DNA of 64,000 bases from contig NZ_CAUM01000170.1 in the NCBI RefSeq assembly GCF_000350085.1, positions 1-64,000 of the forward strand, written 5' to 3'. The notes below the pieces were generated by a model that worked only from the letters and a program-made list of their open reading frames with translations, did no database searches and was not told the origin of the DNA. Shown piece after piece: positions 9,693 to 18,377 of this stretch. Positions within the stretch are counted from its first letter, which is position 1, and each line of letters opens with the position of its first letter. A program made the position numbers and the translations under genes. Source of the stretch: Mesorhizobium metallidurans STM 2683 (GTDB taxonomy: Bacteria; Pseudomonadota; Alphaproteobacteria; Rhizobiales; Rhizobiaceae).

Positions 9693-9841
9693 AGGTCTCG
9701 GTTCGTTTCTGTAAGGCCGCTGAGCCCCCCAAGCCGAATTGCGAGGACGCCGGTTGCGCCAATAAATCCCGTTATGGCTGCCGGGGTCTCATAGTCGAGC
9801 CACGAATGCGGCCTCGCAGTGTTGAACAACACGACGAGAAA
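9689..9841 (-). pseudogene. IS3-family transposase C-terminal remnant
   Basis: The minus strand encodes VVLFNTARPHSWLDYETPAA, which matches the end of IS3-group OrfB integrases (YN-x-x-RPH-S-LGY-TPAAF). Everything N-terminal of it is absent, so this is a transposase scar. Confidence 0.6.
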
Positions 9842-10359
9842 ACGCCCACGGGACGTGGGGAACGCGGGTTTTCGTTCATGGCATCCTCGGGTCGGGGTTG
9901 TGTTCACATTCATGAGGTGATCGAGAAGGCTGACCGGGAGGTTTTCCGCTGCGGGCGCGGTCTCGCGTGGCGCAACTGCCCCTCAGTACGTTGGCGCCTT
10001 GGTGACGCTGCTGCAGGAAGCAACAGCCGAAATAGAATTCGGGCGCAGCATCAGGGCCTACCACGCGTATCGGGGAGAGTTCCATGCCGCGCCAGCCCAC
10101 ACCATATCAGTTCGATCTCAAACCGCACGATGCGGAGACCTTTCAGTTGCCAGGCAGGCGCTGCCCGAAGAGACGTGCCTGATGCGGACAAAGCTGACGA
10201 TGCGCCTGAACCTCGACCACGTTGGCGCAAGGCGATCCTTTGTGGGCTGGAATCCTCGGCCCCATCATCGTCTGCGCAATCGTGAGAGCAGCCGAGCGCA
10301 CCGTTCAACGGGAGGTGGCGCGCCCTGATGGATGAGAAGATTCCGGCCCAACCATCTGG

Positions 10360-10640
10360 AGCGCCGTGCAGTATGCGATGCGCCGCCGCCTGGTGGCGCT
10401 CGGCTGGTTTTGCATCGAGACGGTCCACGGCGGCCGCTTTGCCCCTGGGGGAATCGCGCGAGCGGCTTCGATCGGATGGTCGCCGCAGTCTGTCTCGGGA
10501 GGTTGGGGCGGTTGTGGCGCGCGAGGTATCGCGGTTTGCCCGCAACAGCCGCAGCTGGCAGCAGCTCATCGAGATGTGCCGCGCCGTCGATACGTGCTGA
10601 TCGACGGGTCTACGCTGCGACATCTAACTTTAGGTCCACC
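10360..10640 (+). pseudogene. Degenerate serine recombinase (resolvase/invertase) fragment
   Basis: Scattered over three plus-strand frames are pieces that assemble into a serine recombinase: SGFDRMVAAVCLG, then REVGAVVAREVSRFARNSRS and WQQLIEMCRAVDT, then VLIDGST. These match the region around the conserved R-x-x-R-F-x-R-N motif of resolvases. At least two frameshifts separate them. No catalytic N-terminal serine region is found. Confidence 0.6.
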
Positions 10641-11469
10641 AGAGCACAAGATCTGGCCGCGCAAACCCGAAAAAGCTGTTCAGCACAAGGCGTCGCTTTC
10701 CGTTACCTGTTTGACCGGTGACCCCGTGAACGAAGCCGCCATCGATCAGGGCGATATCCCCCGCTTTGAGCTCAAATTCGCGACAAGGAAGGCCCTCGAG
10801 ATAGGCTGCTGAATAGGGATAGCCAGTGGTCTCCACACCCTGCGCTATTCGGTCCGCAACTGTCGGTTTATGGCTCCAGAGCCTCAGATTGCCGCCTTCC
10901 TCAGGCATGCTGGGATAGAAGTTGAGTGCTGCGACAGTGTTTTGCGCCACCGAAGAAAGCTCATAACCGTCCCCAGCACGCAAGACTTGAGCGACATCGT
11001 CGTGGGGATCCAAGGAAAATGTGCCGCTGCCGGACCAGCTGATAGCACGACAAACATTGGCCTGACCGTGTTCTGAACGGGCCAGTCGCAATTCAATGCC
11101 CTGGTTGTCAAGCTCGCGCTTCAACGCGCCGAATATTGCTCGGACCGGGTCAACCAAATTCTTAAACAGGGCGTCGACGTACGGTCGCGCATTTTCGGCC
11201 TCTGCGAAATACGTGGCTGCGTCCTTCCTGTAGTGCGATGCGCCGACATATTGTCCGGGCACTCCATCTTTTCGCTCCTTGAGACCGGTGCTGCCACTGA
11301 AGTTTGTGGTGATCTCCTCGGCTACTTCAGTGCTGAAAGCTTGCTTCATGTGCAGAGCGGTGGTCTCGCCTTTCAGGACTGAGATGATGTCAGCAGTGCT
11401 GATCGAGCCGGTGCGTTCTCTGATAGAAACTGGAGAGATGGCCGGCGCTTGAGATATCTGACTAGACAT
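10630..11469 (-). CDS. 2-oxoglutarate/Fe(II)-dependent oxygenase-like protein
   Basis: A 279-residue protein with a visible iron-binding pattern: H-x-D in FSLDPHDDVAQV and the distal H in GGFVHGVTGQ, followed by RRLVLNSFFG for cosubstrate binding. This points to a double-stranded beta-helix hydroxylase. The chosen ATG at 11469 overlaps the last 8 bases of the upstream aminotransferase gene (stop at 11462), a sign of translational coupling; the in-frame ATG at 11526 would run far into that gene. The pair aminotransferase plus oxygenase suggests hydroxylation of an amino acid made by the first enzyme. Substrate unknown. Confidence 0.75.
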   Translation of the reverse strand: MSSQISQAPAISPVSIRERTGSISTADIISVLKGETTALHMKQAFSTEVAEEITTNFSGSTGLKERKDGVPGQYVGASHYRKDAATYFAEAENARPYVDALFKNLVDPVRAIFGALKRELDNQGIELRLARSEHGQANVCRAISWSGSGTFSLDPHDDVAQVLRAGDGYELSSVAQNTVAALNFYPSMPEEGGNLRLWSHKPTVADRIAQGVETTGYPYSAAYLEGLPCREFELKAGDIALIDGGFVHGVTGQTGNGKRRLVLNSFFGFARPDLVLWWT

Positions 11470-12718
11470 TGTCTTGCTCCTGTAGTGCGTGATCAAGGAT
11501 GGCGATGCCAAGATCGAGCTCGGCATCGGTGATGGTTATTGGCGGGAGAACTTTGATTACGTCGCGATTTGGCCCTGAGGATTCGATAAGCAGACCGTTT
11601 TCGAACGCGACATCGTGCACACGGCTCACAACGGCCGATGAACGGCACTTGAGGCCGGCCATCAGACCGCGGCCGCGCTTCTGCTCAATGCACTTGGGAA
11701 ATTTGGCGATAAGGCGGTCCAGGTGCGCTTGCAGCTTGACCGCTGTCCGCTCGACGCCAGCAGTAAACCGGACGTCCGACCACATTTTGCACATGGCCCC
11801 TGCCGTCACGAAGGCGAAATTGTTGCCTCTGAAGGTCCCGCTATGTTCTCCGGCTTTCCATATGTCCAGGTCGGGTCGAATCAGAACAATGGACAACGGA
11901 CTACCTGAACCGCTTAGGGACTTGGAAAGAGTCACTATATCCGGTTCAATTTTTGCGAACTCGAACGAGAAGAACTCGCCTGTCCGACCCGATCCTGCCT
12001 GAATATCGTCAACGATCAAAACAACGCCGTGCTTGCGGCAGATGCGCTGGATTTCTGTGAGCCAAGCTGCGGATGCGGTGTTCATGCCGCCTTCTGCCTG
12101 AATAGGCTCCAAAATGATTGCGGCAGGTCTTTCTATGCCGCTTCCCGGATCGCTCAAAACGCAGTCGATGTAACTCGCAGAATCGAAACCCTGGTTTGCA
12201 TAGCCGTCATAAGGGACACGGATCACATCGTGGCGGGCGACGCCTCCCAGCTCTCGGGTAGACGCCGAGCCCGATACCGCCAGGGAGCCAAGCGACATAC
12301 CATGGTACGAGTTTGTGAAGGCCATGACACTCGAGCGACCGGTATATTTTCGCGCCAGGGCCAGCGCCGCTTCGTTGGCGTTTGTGCCGGTCGGCCCAGG
12401 AAACTGTATTTTGTAGGAAAGGCCTCTGGGCTTCAGGATCGATTTGACAAACGCTTCGATGAAGTCACGTTTTGCCGCCGTATACATATCAAGCGACAGA
12501 AGAATGTTCTCACTGATCAGATATTCAATTGCTGGTGCAATGATAGTTGGGTTGTTATGTCCGTAGTTGAGTGCGCCAGACCCCACAATGAAATCGATAT
12601 GAGATTTACCGGCCTCGTCCCAGATTGTCGCCCCGAGGGCTTTCGTAAAGACTGTCGGAAAAGACAGGCAATAACGACGAACGTTAGATTCATACGTGGC
12701 GAAAGCGTCGGTATTCAT
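11462..12718 (-). CDS. Class-III PLP aminotransferase, diaminobutyrate--2-oxoglutarate type (copy 2)
   Basis: A 418-residue enzyme of the same family as the gene at 333-1670. It shares GALNYGHNNP, the PGPTGTNANEAALALAR segment, LIVDDIQAGSGRTGEFFS, the PLP lysine in VTLSKSLSG, and HSGTFRGNNFAFV. It would transfer the gamma-amino group between an omega-amino acid such as 2,4-diaminobutyrate and 2-oxoglutarate. It lies between a truncated acdS-like gene (24-bp gap) and the oxygenase that overlaps its stop, so the three form one transcription unit. Two diverged copies in 13 kb suggest two related pathways or an old duplication. Confidence 0.85.
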   Translation of the reverse strand: MNTDAFATYESNVRRYCLSFPTVFTKALGATIWDEAGKSHIDFIVGSGALNYGHNNPTIIAPAIEYLISENILLSLDMYTAAKRDFIEAFVKSILKPRGLSYKIQFPGPTGTNANEAALALARKYTGRSSVMAFTNSYHGMSLGSLAVSGSASTRELGGVARHDVIRVPYDGYANQGFDSASYIDCVLSDPGSGIERPAAIILEPIQAEGGMNTASAAWLTEIQRICRKHGVVLIVDDIQAGSGRTGEFFSFEFAKIEPDIVTLSKSLSGSGSPLSIVLIRPDLDIWKAGEHSGTFRGNNFAFVTAGAMCKMWSDVRFTAGVERTAVKLQAHLDRLIAKFPKCIEQKRGRGLMAGLKCRSSAVVSRVHDVAFENGLLIESSGPNRDVIKVLPPITITDAELDLGIAILDHALQEQDNV

Positions 12719-12742
12719 GATTGATTCCCTGGTCTAGCCCCG

Positions 12743-13483
12743 TCAAGCGAGCCGCGATCTTGTGTAAGGTTTTCGGGTGAACGCCGAAACTACGGCATCT
12801 GGTAGGTGACGCATTTGCTTGCGCGAGAACTCCGTCAAGCCGGCTCGGCCATCGAGGACAGACCTCCGCATTGGGCCGACCATCCCGGTTGACGCCGACG
12901 CCAAAATCAAGTCGTCGAAGGCAAACCCAAGCTGTTTCTCCTGGGCGCGCACCTCCTCGGCGAACCCGACATAGCCCAGGCCGCCGTATTTGTGGACAGA
13001 AGCCCCGGCTGGTATCGCATAAGGTCTGCCGCCCCCTGCCTTGACATCATAGAGCGCTTTTTTCCAACTCTGGCTGATGCCGATGTCAAATCCCTCGTCG
13101 ACCAGGCGCACCTCTGCGCCCATGATGCGGCTCAAGAGAATATTGCCGACCCGGTCGTAGACGGCATCGTCATGTGGAACCCAGCTCCCCTGAACCAGGA
13201 GGCATTTCATGCCGACCTTGGCGGCGACCGCTGCCACCATCCGGGTGTGGTTGGACTGCACGCCGCCGATGGTGACGAGCGTGTCGGCATCTGACGCGAT
13301 CGCATCGGGGATGATGTATTCAAGCTTGCGCAGCTTGTTTCCGCCGAATGCGAGACCAGAGTTGCAGTCCTCGCGCTTGGCGTAGATTTCCACCTTGCCG
13401 CCCAGATGCTTGCCGAGCCGGTCGAGCTTCTCGACGGGGGTGGGTCCGAAGGTGAGCGGGTAGCGTGCGAACCGTTTCAGCAT
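12743..13483 (-). pseudogene. acdS: ACC deaminase-like gene, C-terminally truncated
   Basis: The first ~205 residues are a typical 1-aminocyclopropane-1-carboxylate deaminase: YPLTFGPTPVEKLDRLGKHL, the PLP lysine in AFGGNKLRKLEYI, VQSNHTRMVAAVA and IPAGASVHKYGGLGYVGF. After FDDLILASASTGMVG the family sequence is lost apart from an isolated DGRA, and the frame ends at 246 residues instead of the usual 330-340. The missing third contains the two active-site tyrosines. Intact AcdS lowers plant ethylene and is often NifA-controlled in Mesorhizobium; this copy is probably inactive. The junction shows no IS end. Confidence 0.8.
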
Positions 13484-13782
13484 ATTTTCTCCAGTGGTAC
13501 GCGATTGCCCCGAAACTAGCGGTGCACGAGCGCTTCTAAGAGACGCGTTTGACTGTGAGCCCGGCTGCGTTCGGATGTTTCCAAAAGAGCGCCACTGGTG
13601 ATGCTATCCGGCGCCTCGTTCGCCGTCGAGACGTGCACCCGGGTGCTGGTGTGCTGCGAACGCAGCTATGGAGCGAAACTGCATTCGATGGTCTTATAAT
13701 CACCAGAACGTGGTCGCATCCGATTGTCGCACGCAATGATCAACTCAATGACGGTTGCCCCGAATTTATAGGAAGCTGTGCT
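13484..13782. other. Intergenic region, no gene seen
   Basis: This contains the upstream flank of the acdS-like gene and the 3' flank of the ExoX-like gene. I searched by eye for TGT-N10-ACA and -24/-12 sites and found none that fit. Confidence 0.4.
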
Positions 13783-14118
13783 TTATCTTGAGCGCCTCAA
13801 GGGAGGAGCATCGCTAATGCCGAGCATTTGATTGCGCTGGCGCACATCTGAAGATTCATTCCTCACCTCATCATTATCTGACGGCCGGAATCGAACTTTC
13901 TGAGAGCTAACGAAAAGCTCAGCCCTTTGCTCGCCGGGAACGCCGCTGGATCGCCAGATTAGAAATAGAACGTTTGCAAAATAGGCCACCTGGAGAACCA
14001 GCCAAAAGGCCAGCGTCGTGAAGACTGCCAGACGGATGGAATCCAACGCGAAGTAAACCGTCACAGCGTTGCCGCACAGGACCATCCCCAGGAGCCGACA
14101 AAAGATGATTAAGCGCAA
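13783..14118 (-). CDS. ExoX-like exopolysaccharide production repressor, small membrane protein
   Basis: A 111-residue protein with two hydrophobic segments (about residues 3-25 and 31-55, ending LQVAYFANVLFLIW) and a charged C-terminal tail. Layout and the YF-x-x-VLFL-x-W ending of the second helix match the small ExoX/PsiA-type proteins that lower exopolysaccharide synthesis in rhizobia. The start is a TTG at 14118 with AGGAG about 10 bases upstream. It follows fdxB on the same strand by 39 bp and may be the last gene of the NifA-type operon starting near 16250. It would act in the inner membrane. Confidence 0.6.
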   Translation of the reverse strand: MRLIIFCRLLGMVLCGNAVTVYFALDSIRLAVFTTLAFWLVLQVAYFANVLFLIWRSSGVPGEQRAELFVSSQKVRFRPSDNDEVRNESSDVRQRNQMLGISDAPPLRRSR

Positions 14119-14157
14119 ATGCCGCTCTCCTGATTTTCTCTCGTAAAATCATGCAGC

Positions 14158-14475
14158 TCAGGCTGAGACCTGGTCGGCCGCGACATGAGTCTGGCAGTTC
14201 TTTGGGCAGACACGGCCGCAGGCTCCGCAGCCAATGCATCGCCCAGCATGGTCCACCACCATGATCATGCGATTGAGCTCACCATCGAAGTCGTCGTCAC
14301 TGCCGTCGCAGGCGCCGAGGATTTCGCCCGCGTCATCTACGCCGTAAAGGTGCATGACCTCCCGCGAGCAGACCTTGAAACAGCGCCCGCAGCCGATGCA
14401 AATCTTGCCATCTATAGTCGTCAGATATTCCGGCATCCACATGGAGCCGTCGCGGGTGATGAATTCGGCCTTCAT
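14158..14475 (-). CDS. fdxB: Ferredoxin III (nif-specific 2[4Fe-4S])
   Basis: A 105-residue ferredoxin with two cysteine clusters, CIGCGRCFKVC and CIGCGACGRVC followed by PKNC, separated by an acidic insert rich in D that is typical of FdxB. The N-terminus FITRDGSMWMPEYLTTID is also characteristic. It is thought to donate electrons in nitrogenase assembly or function. Its ATG overlaps the stop of the upstream DUF683 gene (ATGA), and the operon carries a sigma-54/NifA control region upstream of the thioredoxin-like gene. Confidence 0.93.
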   Translation of the reverse strand: MKAEFITRDGSMWMPEYLTTIDGKICIGCGRCFKVCSREVMHLYGVDDAGEILGACDGSDDDFDGELNRMIMVVDHAGRCIGCGACGRVCPKNCQTHVAADQVSA

Positions 14476-14675
14476 CGTAAAGTCTTCATTTTCGCGAGCT
14501 CTCTCCTGGCACCATGCAACTCCGCATAAACGGCGTGCGCCTTCTCGGCCACTTCCTCTATGTCAGTCCATTTCACCGGAAGACCCTCGGCAAGGTCGCG
14601 CAAATTCGTCTTAGCAATTGCTGCGCGCAGTTGAAGCTTTCGGACCTTTTTCACCATCTCATCCAAGTTTGACAT
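14472..14675 (-). CDS. Nif-associated DUF683 / CCE_0567-family small protein
   Basis: A 67-residue helical protein starting MSNLDEMVKKVRKLQLRAA and containing DLAEGLPVKWTDIEEVAEKA, which is the pattern of the small metal-binding proteins found next to nifX and fdxB in diazotrophs. ATG at 14675 has AAGGA upstream. It normally follows a DUF269 gene; here that partner is a decayed copy just upstream while an intact one sits at 20921-21400. Confidence 0.85.
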   Translation of the reverse strand: MSNLDEMVKKVRKLQLRAAIAKTNLRDLAEGLPVKWTDIEEVAEKAHAVYAELHGARRELAKMKTLR

Positions 14676-14689
14676 GATCCTTCCTTGAA

Positions 14690-15045
14690 AATCGGTCTTT
14701 TCACGCCCGCACAACATGGCAATAGGCATAGCTGCAGTCGCGTCATCGACCAGTTTGGTTCCGGAATCCGCAGTTCCGGAAAGTCTCGAAGCCCAACCGG
14801 CGGACGCCTCGACAGAACGAGCAACTGCCTGCCCGCGAAAAGCACGCGCCCGAAGCCCAGAAACTTTCACCTTGCGGGCACTTCATCAGGCCTGAGCAAA
14901 CCCTGCTGCGGTGAAAACGCAGAGCCTCCATCACGTCCCGATCCGGATCGCGAAGGATTGGATCTTCCGCCGCAGTCCTTGGTGACGGTAAAGCCGGCCA
15001 GCAGCTCGGTCCCCGATTTAGCACGGGATAAGCCGCGGGAGGCAT
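14690..15045 (-). pseudogene. Decayed duplicate of the nifX-associated DUF269 gene
   Basis: Pieces in different minus-strand frames align with the intact protein at 20921-21400: GTELLAGFTVTKD (intact: DTELLAAFIITKE), LRDPDRDVMEALRF (intact: IGDPDPDVLWRLDMF), RRLGFETFRN (intact: HRFGFETFRK) and GTKLVDDATAAM (intact: GTRLVGDAIAAI). The order is preserved but several frameshifts break it. It occupies the position, just upstream of DUF683, where a functional copy is usual. Confidence 0.75.
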
Positions 15046-15048
15046 TGG

Positions 15049-16098
15049 TCAAACAAGGTAGTACTGTTTGATGTGGTCCGGCATTGGCTCCGGAAAATCG
15101 AGCGATTTCAGCGCGACGTCGATCAGCTCGATCGCGCGAACCTTGTTGCCACACTCGTAGTGGTACTGAGCGACCGGAACGTACCAAACGAATTTAAGGG
15201 GGCCGTCGCTTTGTGGGGAACTCAGTGCCAAGATCTGTTCAGACAGCTCCTTGCCCATCGCGAAGCGCTCAGCATGGGGAAGATGGGAGTTGTTCGTCGA
15301 GGGATCGAAGAGTTGTTTCAGGGCCATTACCATCCAGAACACGGCCTCAAACTTCTTGTCGATAGCGTCCTCGACCAATTGGCGCATCACTGGCAAGCCG
15401 GTCTCGATGTCGCGCAGCTTGTGAAGCAGAAGATCCGCCTGAGTATGCCGGAACCCGTAATTGTCTGGCACCAAGGCGAGGCCTCCTTCGACGGCAGAGA
15501 GAGCCGCCTTCCAATTCTCCGCCTGCAGCGCCGGCTGGAGCTTGGCATAAGTCGGTTCGGTCAGCGCCAGCTCGCGCGCAGTGCGTTGGTTCCTATCGAT
15601 CCGCCCCTTATCGGCGGCTTTCGCTTCATCGCTGCTGCGCCAGCTGCCGTCCATAACTTTGGGTAAAACGTCATCGAGTTCCGCCGGGTGTCCGATGAAT
15701 GCGATGCGGCCGTCGCGATCCACCAGGAACGAGGCAGGAATTCCGAGAGAAGAACTCGCCTTCATCCAAAGCCTGTTCATTTCGCCTGTGTAATCGAACG
15801 CGATCCGATAATTTAGATTGGGGAACCTCTGAATCAGCCAAGCATCCAAGCTCGTCCGCGTCTCCTCCGCGGTCGGGCCCTCTTCGCTAGCTGCGACTCC
15901 GACGACCTCAAATCCGCTGGTTTGATATTTTTCCTGTAGCTGCATCAGATGGTGCATCGCCGCCACACAAGGTCCGCATCCAGTCGCCCAAAACTCAACA
16001 AGGTACACCTTGCCGGGTTGAAAGTTCGTGAGGGGCTTGCCACGCAGCCAGCCTTTGACTTTGATCGGAGGAGCGGGGGATTCAATCCGCAACACCAT
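15049..16098 (-). CDS. TlpA/thioredoxin-like protein with long helical C-terminal extension
   Basis: A 349-residue protein. Residues about 15-160 form a thioredoxin domain with YLVEFWATGCGPCVAAMHHL (redox motif CGPC) and the cis-proline context GIPASFLVDRDGRIAFIG. The remaining ~180 residues are alpha-helical and TPR-like, without cysteines in a redox arrangement. No signal peptide or anchor is seen, so it is probably cytoplasmic, unlike periplasmic TlpA. ATG at 16098 has GGAG 8 bases upstream and is preferred to 16122. A perfect sigma-54 site and a NifA upstream site precede it, so it should be expressed under nitrogen-fixing conditions; a role in redox protection or Fe-S delivery to FdxB is inference. 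Confidence 0.85.
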   Translation of the reverse strand: MVLRIESPAPPIKVKGWLRGKPLTNFQPGKVYLVEFWATGCGPCVAAMHHLMQLQEKYQTSGFEVVGVAASEEGPTAEETRTSLDAWLIQRFPNLNYRIAFDYTGEMNRLWMKASSSLGIPASFLVDRDGRIAFIGHPAELDDVLPKVMDGSWRSSDEAKAADKGRIDRNQRTARELALTEPTYAKLQPALQAENWKAALSAVEGGLALVPDNYGFRHTQADLLLHKLRDIETGLPVMRQLVEDAIDKKFEAVFWMVMALKQLFDPSTNNSHLPHAERFAMGKELSEQILALSSPQSDGPLKFVWYVPVAQYHYECGNKVRAIELIDVALKSLDFPEPMPDHIKQYYLV

Positions 16099-16243
16099 GT
16101 TATTCTCCAAAGCTTTTCCCACACCTTGTTGGCGTCTATGAGCAATCTGGCTCTACCCTCAGGAACGGAACACACCTGAGCCCATCACTCGTGTTGCTTG
16201 TTCTCATGCGGGTCAGCTCACCCACCATCGCCGCACCTCAACC

Positions 16244-16259
16244 AGCAAAGGCCGTGCCA
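16244..16259 (-). promoter_or_regulatory. Sigma-54 -24/-12 promoter of the thioredoxin-fdxB operon
   Basis: The minus strand reads TGGCACGGCCTTTGCT, a full match to TGGCACG-N4-TTGCW, about 145 bp upstream of the start at 16098. Confidence 0.85.
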
Positions 16260-16323
16260 GCACGCCTGGCGCGCAGCAAATGCTTTATTGGCTTCAAAAG
16301 TCCAACAGGCCCAACACGGCGAT

Positions 16324-16339
16324 TGTTTCGAACCCGACA
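16324..16339. promoter_or_regulatory. NifA upstream activator site
   Basis: TGTTTCGAACCCGACA fits TGT-N10-ACA exactly and lies about 65 bp upstream of the -24 element at 16259, a normal spacing for NifA. Confidence 0.8.
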
Positions 16340-17045
16340 TGTTTTCAGCCGGCTGTAAGCTTTTGGACACGCATCACTCATGCGTCAGTCGCTTTAGGAC
16401 AGCGAAGACGTTCGCTGTATTGCCGACGGTAAGATTGGGCCTCGCCTAGTGGAGCAGCAGCACTTCGGCGCCCGGCTCGAAGAGCTGGTAACCCCACGAC
16501 TGGCTCGCGCGTGCGACTGCCTGCCGGCCGGCTCATGGCTAACCTCTTCTCCTAGAGCCGGGTCATGAGGGGCCAGGCCATCGAGTTCGAGCTGCCGCGG
16601 GTGCTGCGTAAGCTGTTTGCCTAGACGTCGACGCCGCATGCACGTCCCATATTTTTCGTGAGCGAGCTTGGGAAGGTTTCTGGTAGGTGGTACGCAATTC
16701 AGGCATTCGCCTCTGCTCCCGCAGGAACGGTCAGCGCCCCGAGCCGGGTTCCGGGTTTCCTTGAACTAGTCCCAATCACTTGCCTCACCCGATCCAAACA
16801 CGACACGCATCGCAACGGGCGGGAGCCCTTCACTCCACCGACCCATCCATGGGCGTCAAGACCACTGCGCAATTCGGAGTGAGCAACGTAACACGGCCTT
16901 TACCGCCGTAGGGCAAATGCACCCCCGCAGAATTATGCAGTGCGCCGGTTCAGTCACGAGACTTGGGAGAAGGCTTCGGCCTTCGCTGCAGCGAAGCCAG
17001 AATCATTCCTTGGATGCCGCCGCCGATGATCAGTGGGTCTGCGGG
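16340..17045. other. Intergenic region without a supported gene
   Basis: About 700 bp. Short reading frames occur on both strands, but none shows a recognisable motif, a good start and a ribosome-binding site together. It may be relic DNA. Confidence 0.4.
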
Positions 17046-18377
17046 TCATATCCCGCTGCCCATTTCTTCTGCGACGGCGTCGGAACAGCTCTCGACGGAG
17101 GTAGGGCAGATGAAGTCAGGAGCCTCGGGATTGACGCCCGGCGCACTTTCCAGAAGGCTATCAAGGATGCGACGCGCTCGCCAGGCCAGCAGAGTTAGAT
17201 TCGGATCGGCCAGCCCGCCCTGCCCGACGCTCGGGTTGTGTACGAAGATGCGCCTGTCACGCGGTCCGTCCCAGAACACCGAAAAACCGTCGCGAATTGC
17301 CAATTCGTTGTCGATGTTTTCCAGCCGATCCGCGATCGGTTCCAAGAAGCCAGGCACCGCGTTCTCGTAACCGGTGGCCAAGACGACGATGTCGGCGGTG
17401 ACTTCTTCCACCTCCTCCACGGCGTGCTGCAGGGTGAGCCTGTGACCCGCGCCCACATTGATGCAGTGCGAGACGGTGCAGCCCAGCCGCAGTGTGATTT
17501 CGCATCGGTTTGGCTCGAGAAATGCGTGGCGGTACAGCGCCTGATAGACAGCGCGCAGCGCGTTTTCCGAAATGCCCTCCGAGGCAAGCATGGAGCGCCG
17601 AAGCAACAGTCTGCGCTGCGACTCGCTCATCGCCACGAAACGATCCGAAAGGCAGGGCGTGAACAGCTCGTTTGTGAACGGGCTGTTGTCGATGGGCAGG
17701 TAGTTTTCGCTTTGCGAGACCCAAGTGATCGAGGCAGGCCGGCATTCTTCGGGTCGGCCCACAAGATGCAACAGCATCTCGGCTCCCGACTGTCCCCCGC
17801 CGACCACGCAGACATGTTTTTTATGCACCTCAGGATGGATGTGCAGTATTTCAGAGGAATGGAACAGGTTGCGTTCAGTCCAGCCCTGAAACTGAGGCGG
17901 AATTCGCGGCTGCCTGCCAATGCCGACCACAACGTTTCTGGCGCCGAGAACCGCGTTGTCCGTCCGCACCCGAAACTCGCCGTCAAAGCGGATTTCGCGC
18001 ACCGTCTCACCGCCGCGGACGAGCGGGTTCCTGTGGAAGGCCCAGTTCAGGTATCGCTCGAACTCAGCTCTGAGCACGGCCCCGAACTGTGCATTCAGGA
18101 AGTGGTACAGACGCCCGTTCTCGTGCAGGTAGTTTATGAAAGTGTAGGCTGATCGCGGATTCACCAGCGTGACCAGATCCTTGAAGTGGCTGACCTGGAG
18201 CTCCGAGGAATCGAATGCGCTGCCTGGGTGCCAACGGAAGTCGACTTGCCGATCCAAGAACAGTGCGCCTTGCCCAATTTGCTCGTGTATCTGACACGCA
18301 AGGCTCAAATTGGACGGCCCGGCACCCACTCCAATACAAGAGAGCTCCACTTGTCCTGCTCCTATAGTGTTTCCCAA
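17046..18377 (-). CDS. Lysine/ornithine N-monooxygenase family flavoenzyme (SidA/IucD/PvdA-like)
   Basis: A 443-residue enzyme with the family's three signatures: the FAD site CIGVGAGPSNLSLACQ at the N-terminus, the NADPH site VCVVGGGQSGAEMLLHLV in the middle and the ATGY motif in VVLATGYENAVPGFLEP. The strings WHPGSAFDSSELQVSHFKDL and INYLHENGRLYHFL are also typical. It would hydroxylate a terminal amine to make a hydroxylamine, the first step toward hydroxamate siderophores. No siderophore synthetase or outer-membrane receptor is in the window. A sigma-54-type site lies 393 bp upstream, so nodule expression is possible. Confidence 0.85.
   Translation of the reverse strand: MGNTIGAGQVELSCIGVGAGPSNLSLACQIHEQIGQGALFLDRQVDFRWHPGSAFDSSELQVSHFKDLVTLVNPRSAYTFINYLHENGRLYHFLNAQFGAVLRAEFERYLNWAFHRNPLVRGGETVREIRFDGEFRVRTDNAVLGARNVVVGIGRQPRIPPQFQGWTERNLFHSSEILHIHPEVHKKHVCVVGGGQSGAEMLLHLVGRPEECRPASITWVSQSENYLPIDNSPFTNELFTPCLSDRFVAMSESQRRLLLRRSMLASEGISENALRAVYQALYRHAFLEPNRCEITLRLGCTVSHCINVGAGHRLTLQHAVEEVEEVTADIVVLATGYENAVPGFLEPIADRLENIDNELAIRDGFSVFWDGPRDRRIFVHNPSVGQGGLADPNLTLLAWRARRILDSLLESAPGVNPEAPDFICPTSVESCSDAVAEEMGSGI

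Noticed and set aside
13484..13782. A NifA/sigma-54 promoter before the acdS-like gene, expected from other Mesorhizobium
   Set aside because: No TGT-N10-ACA and no correctly spaced GG/GC pair could be found; the nearest, TGGCGCTCTTTTGGA, lacks the -12 GC.
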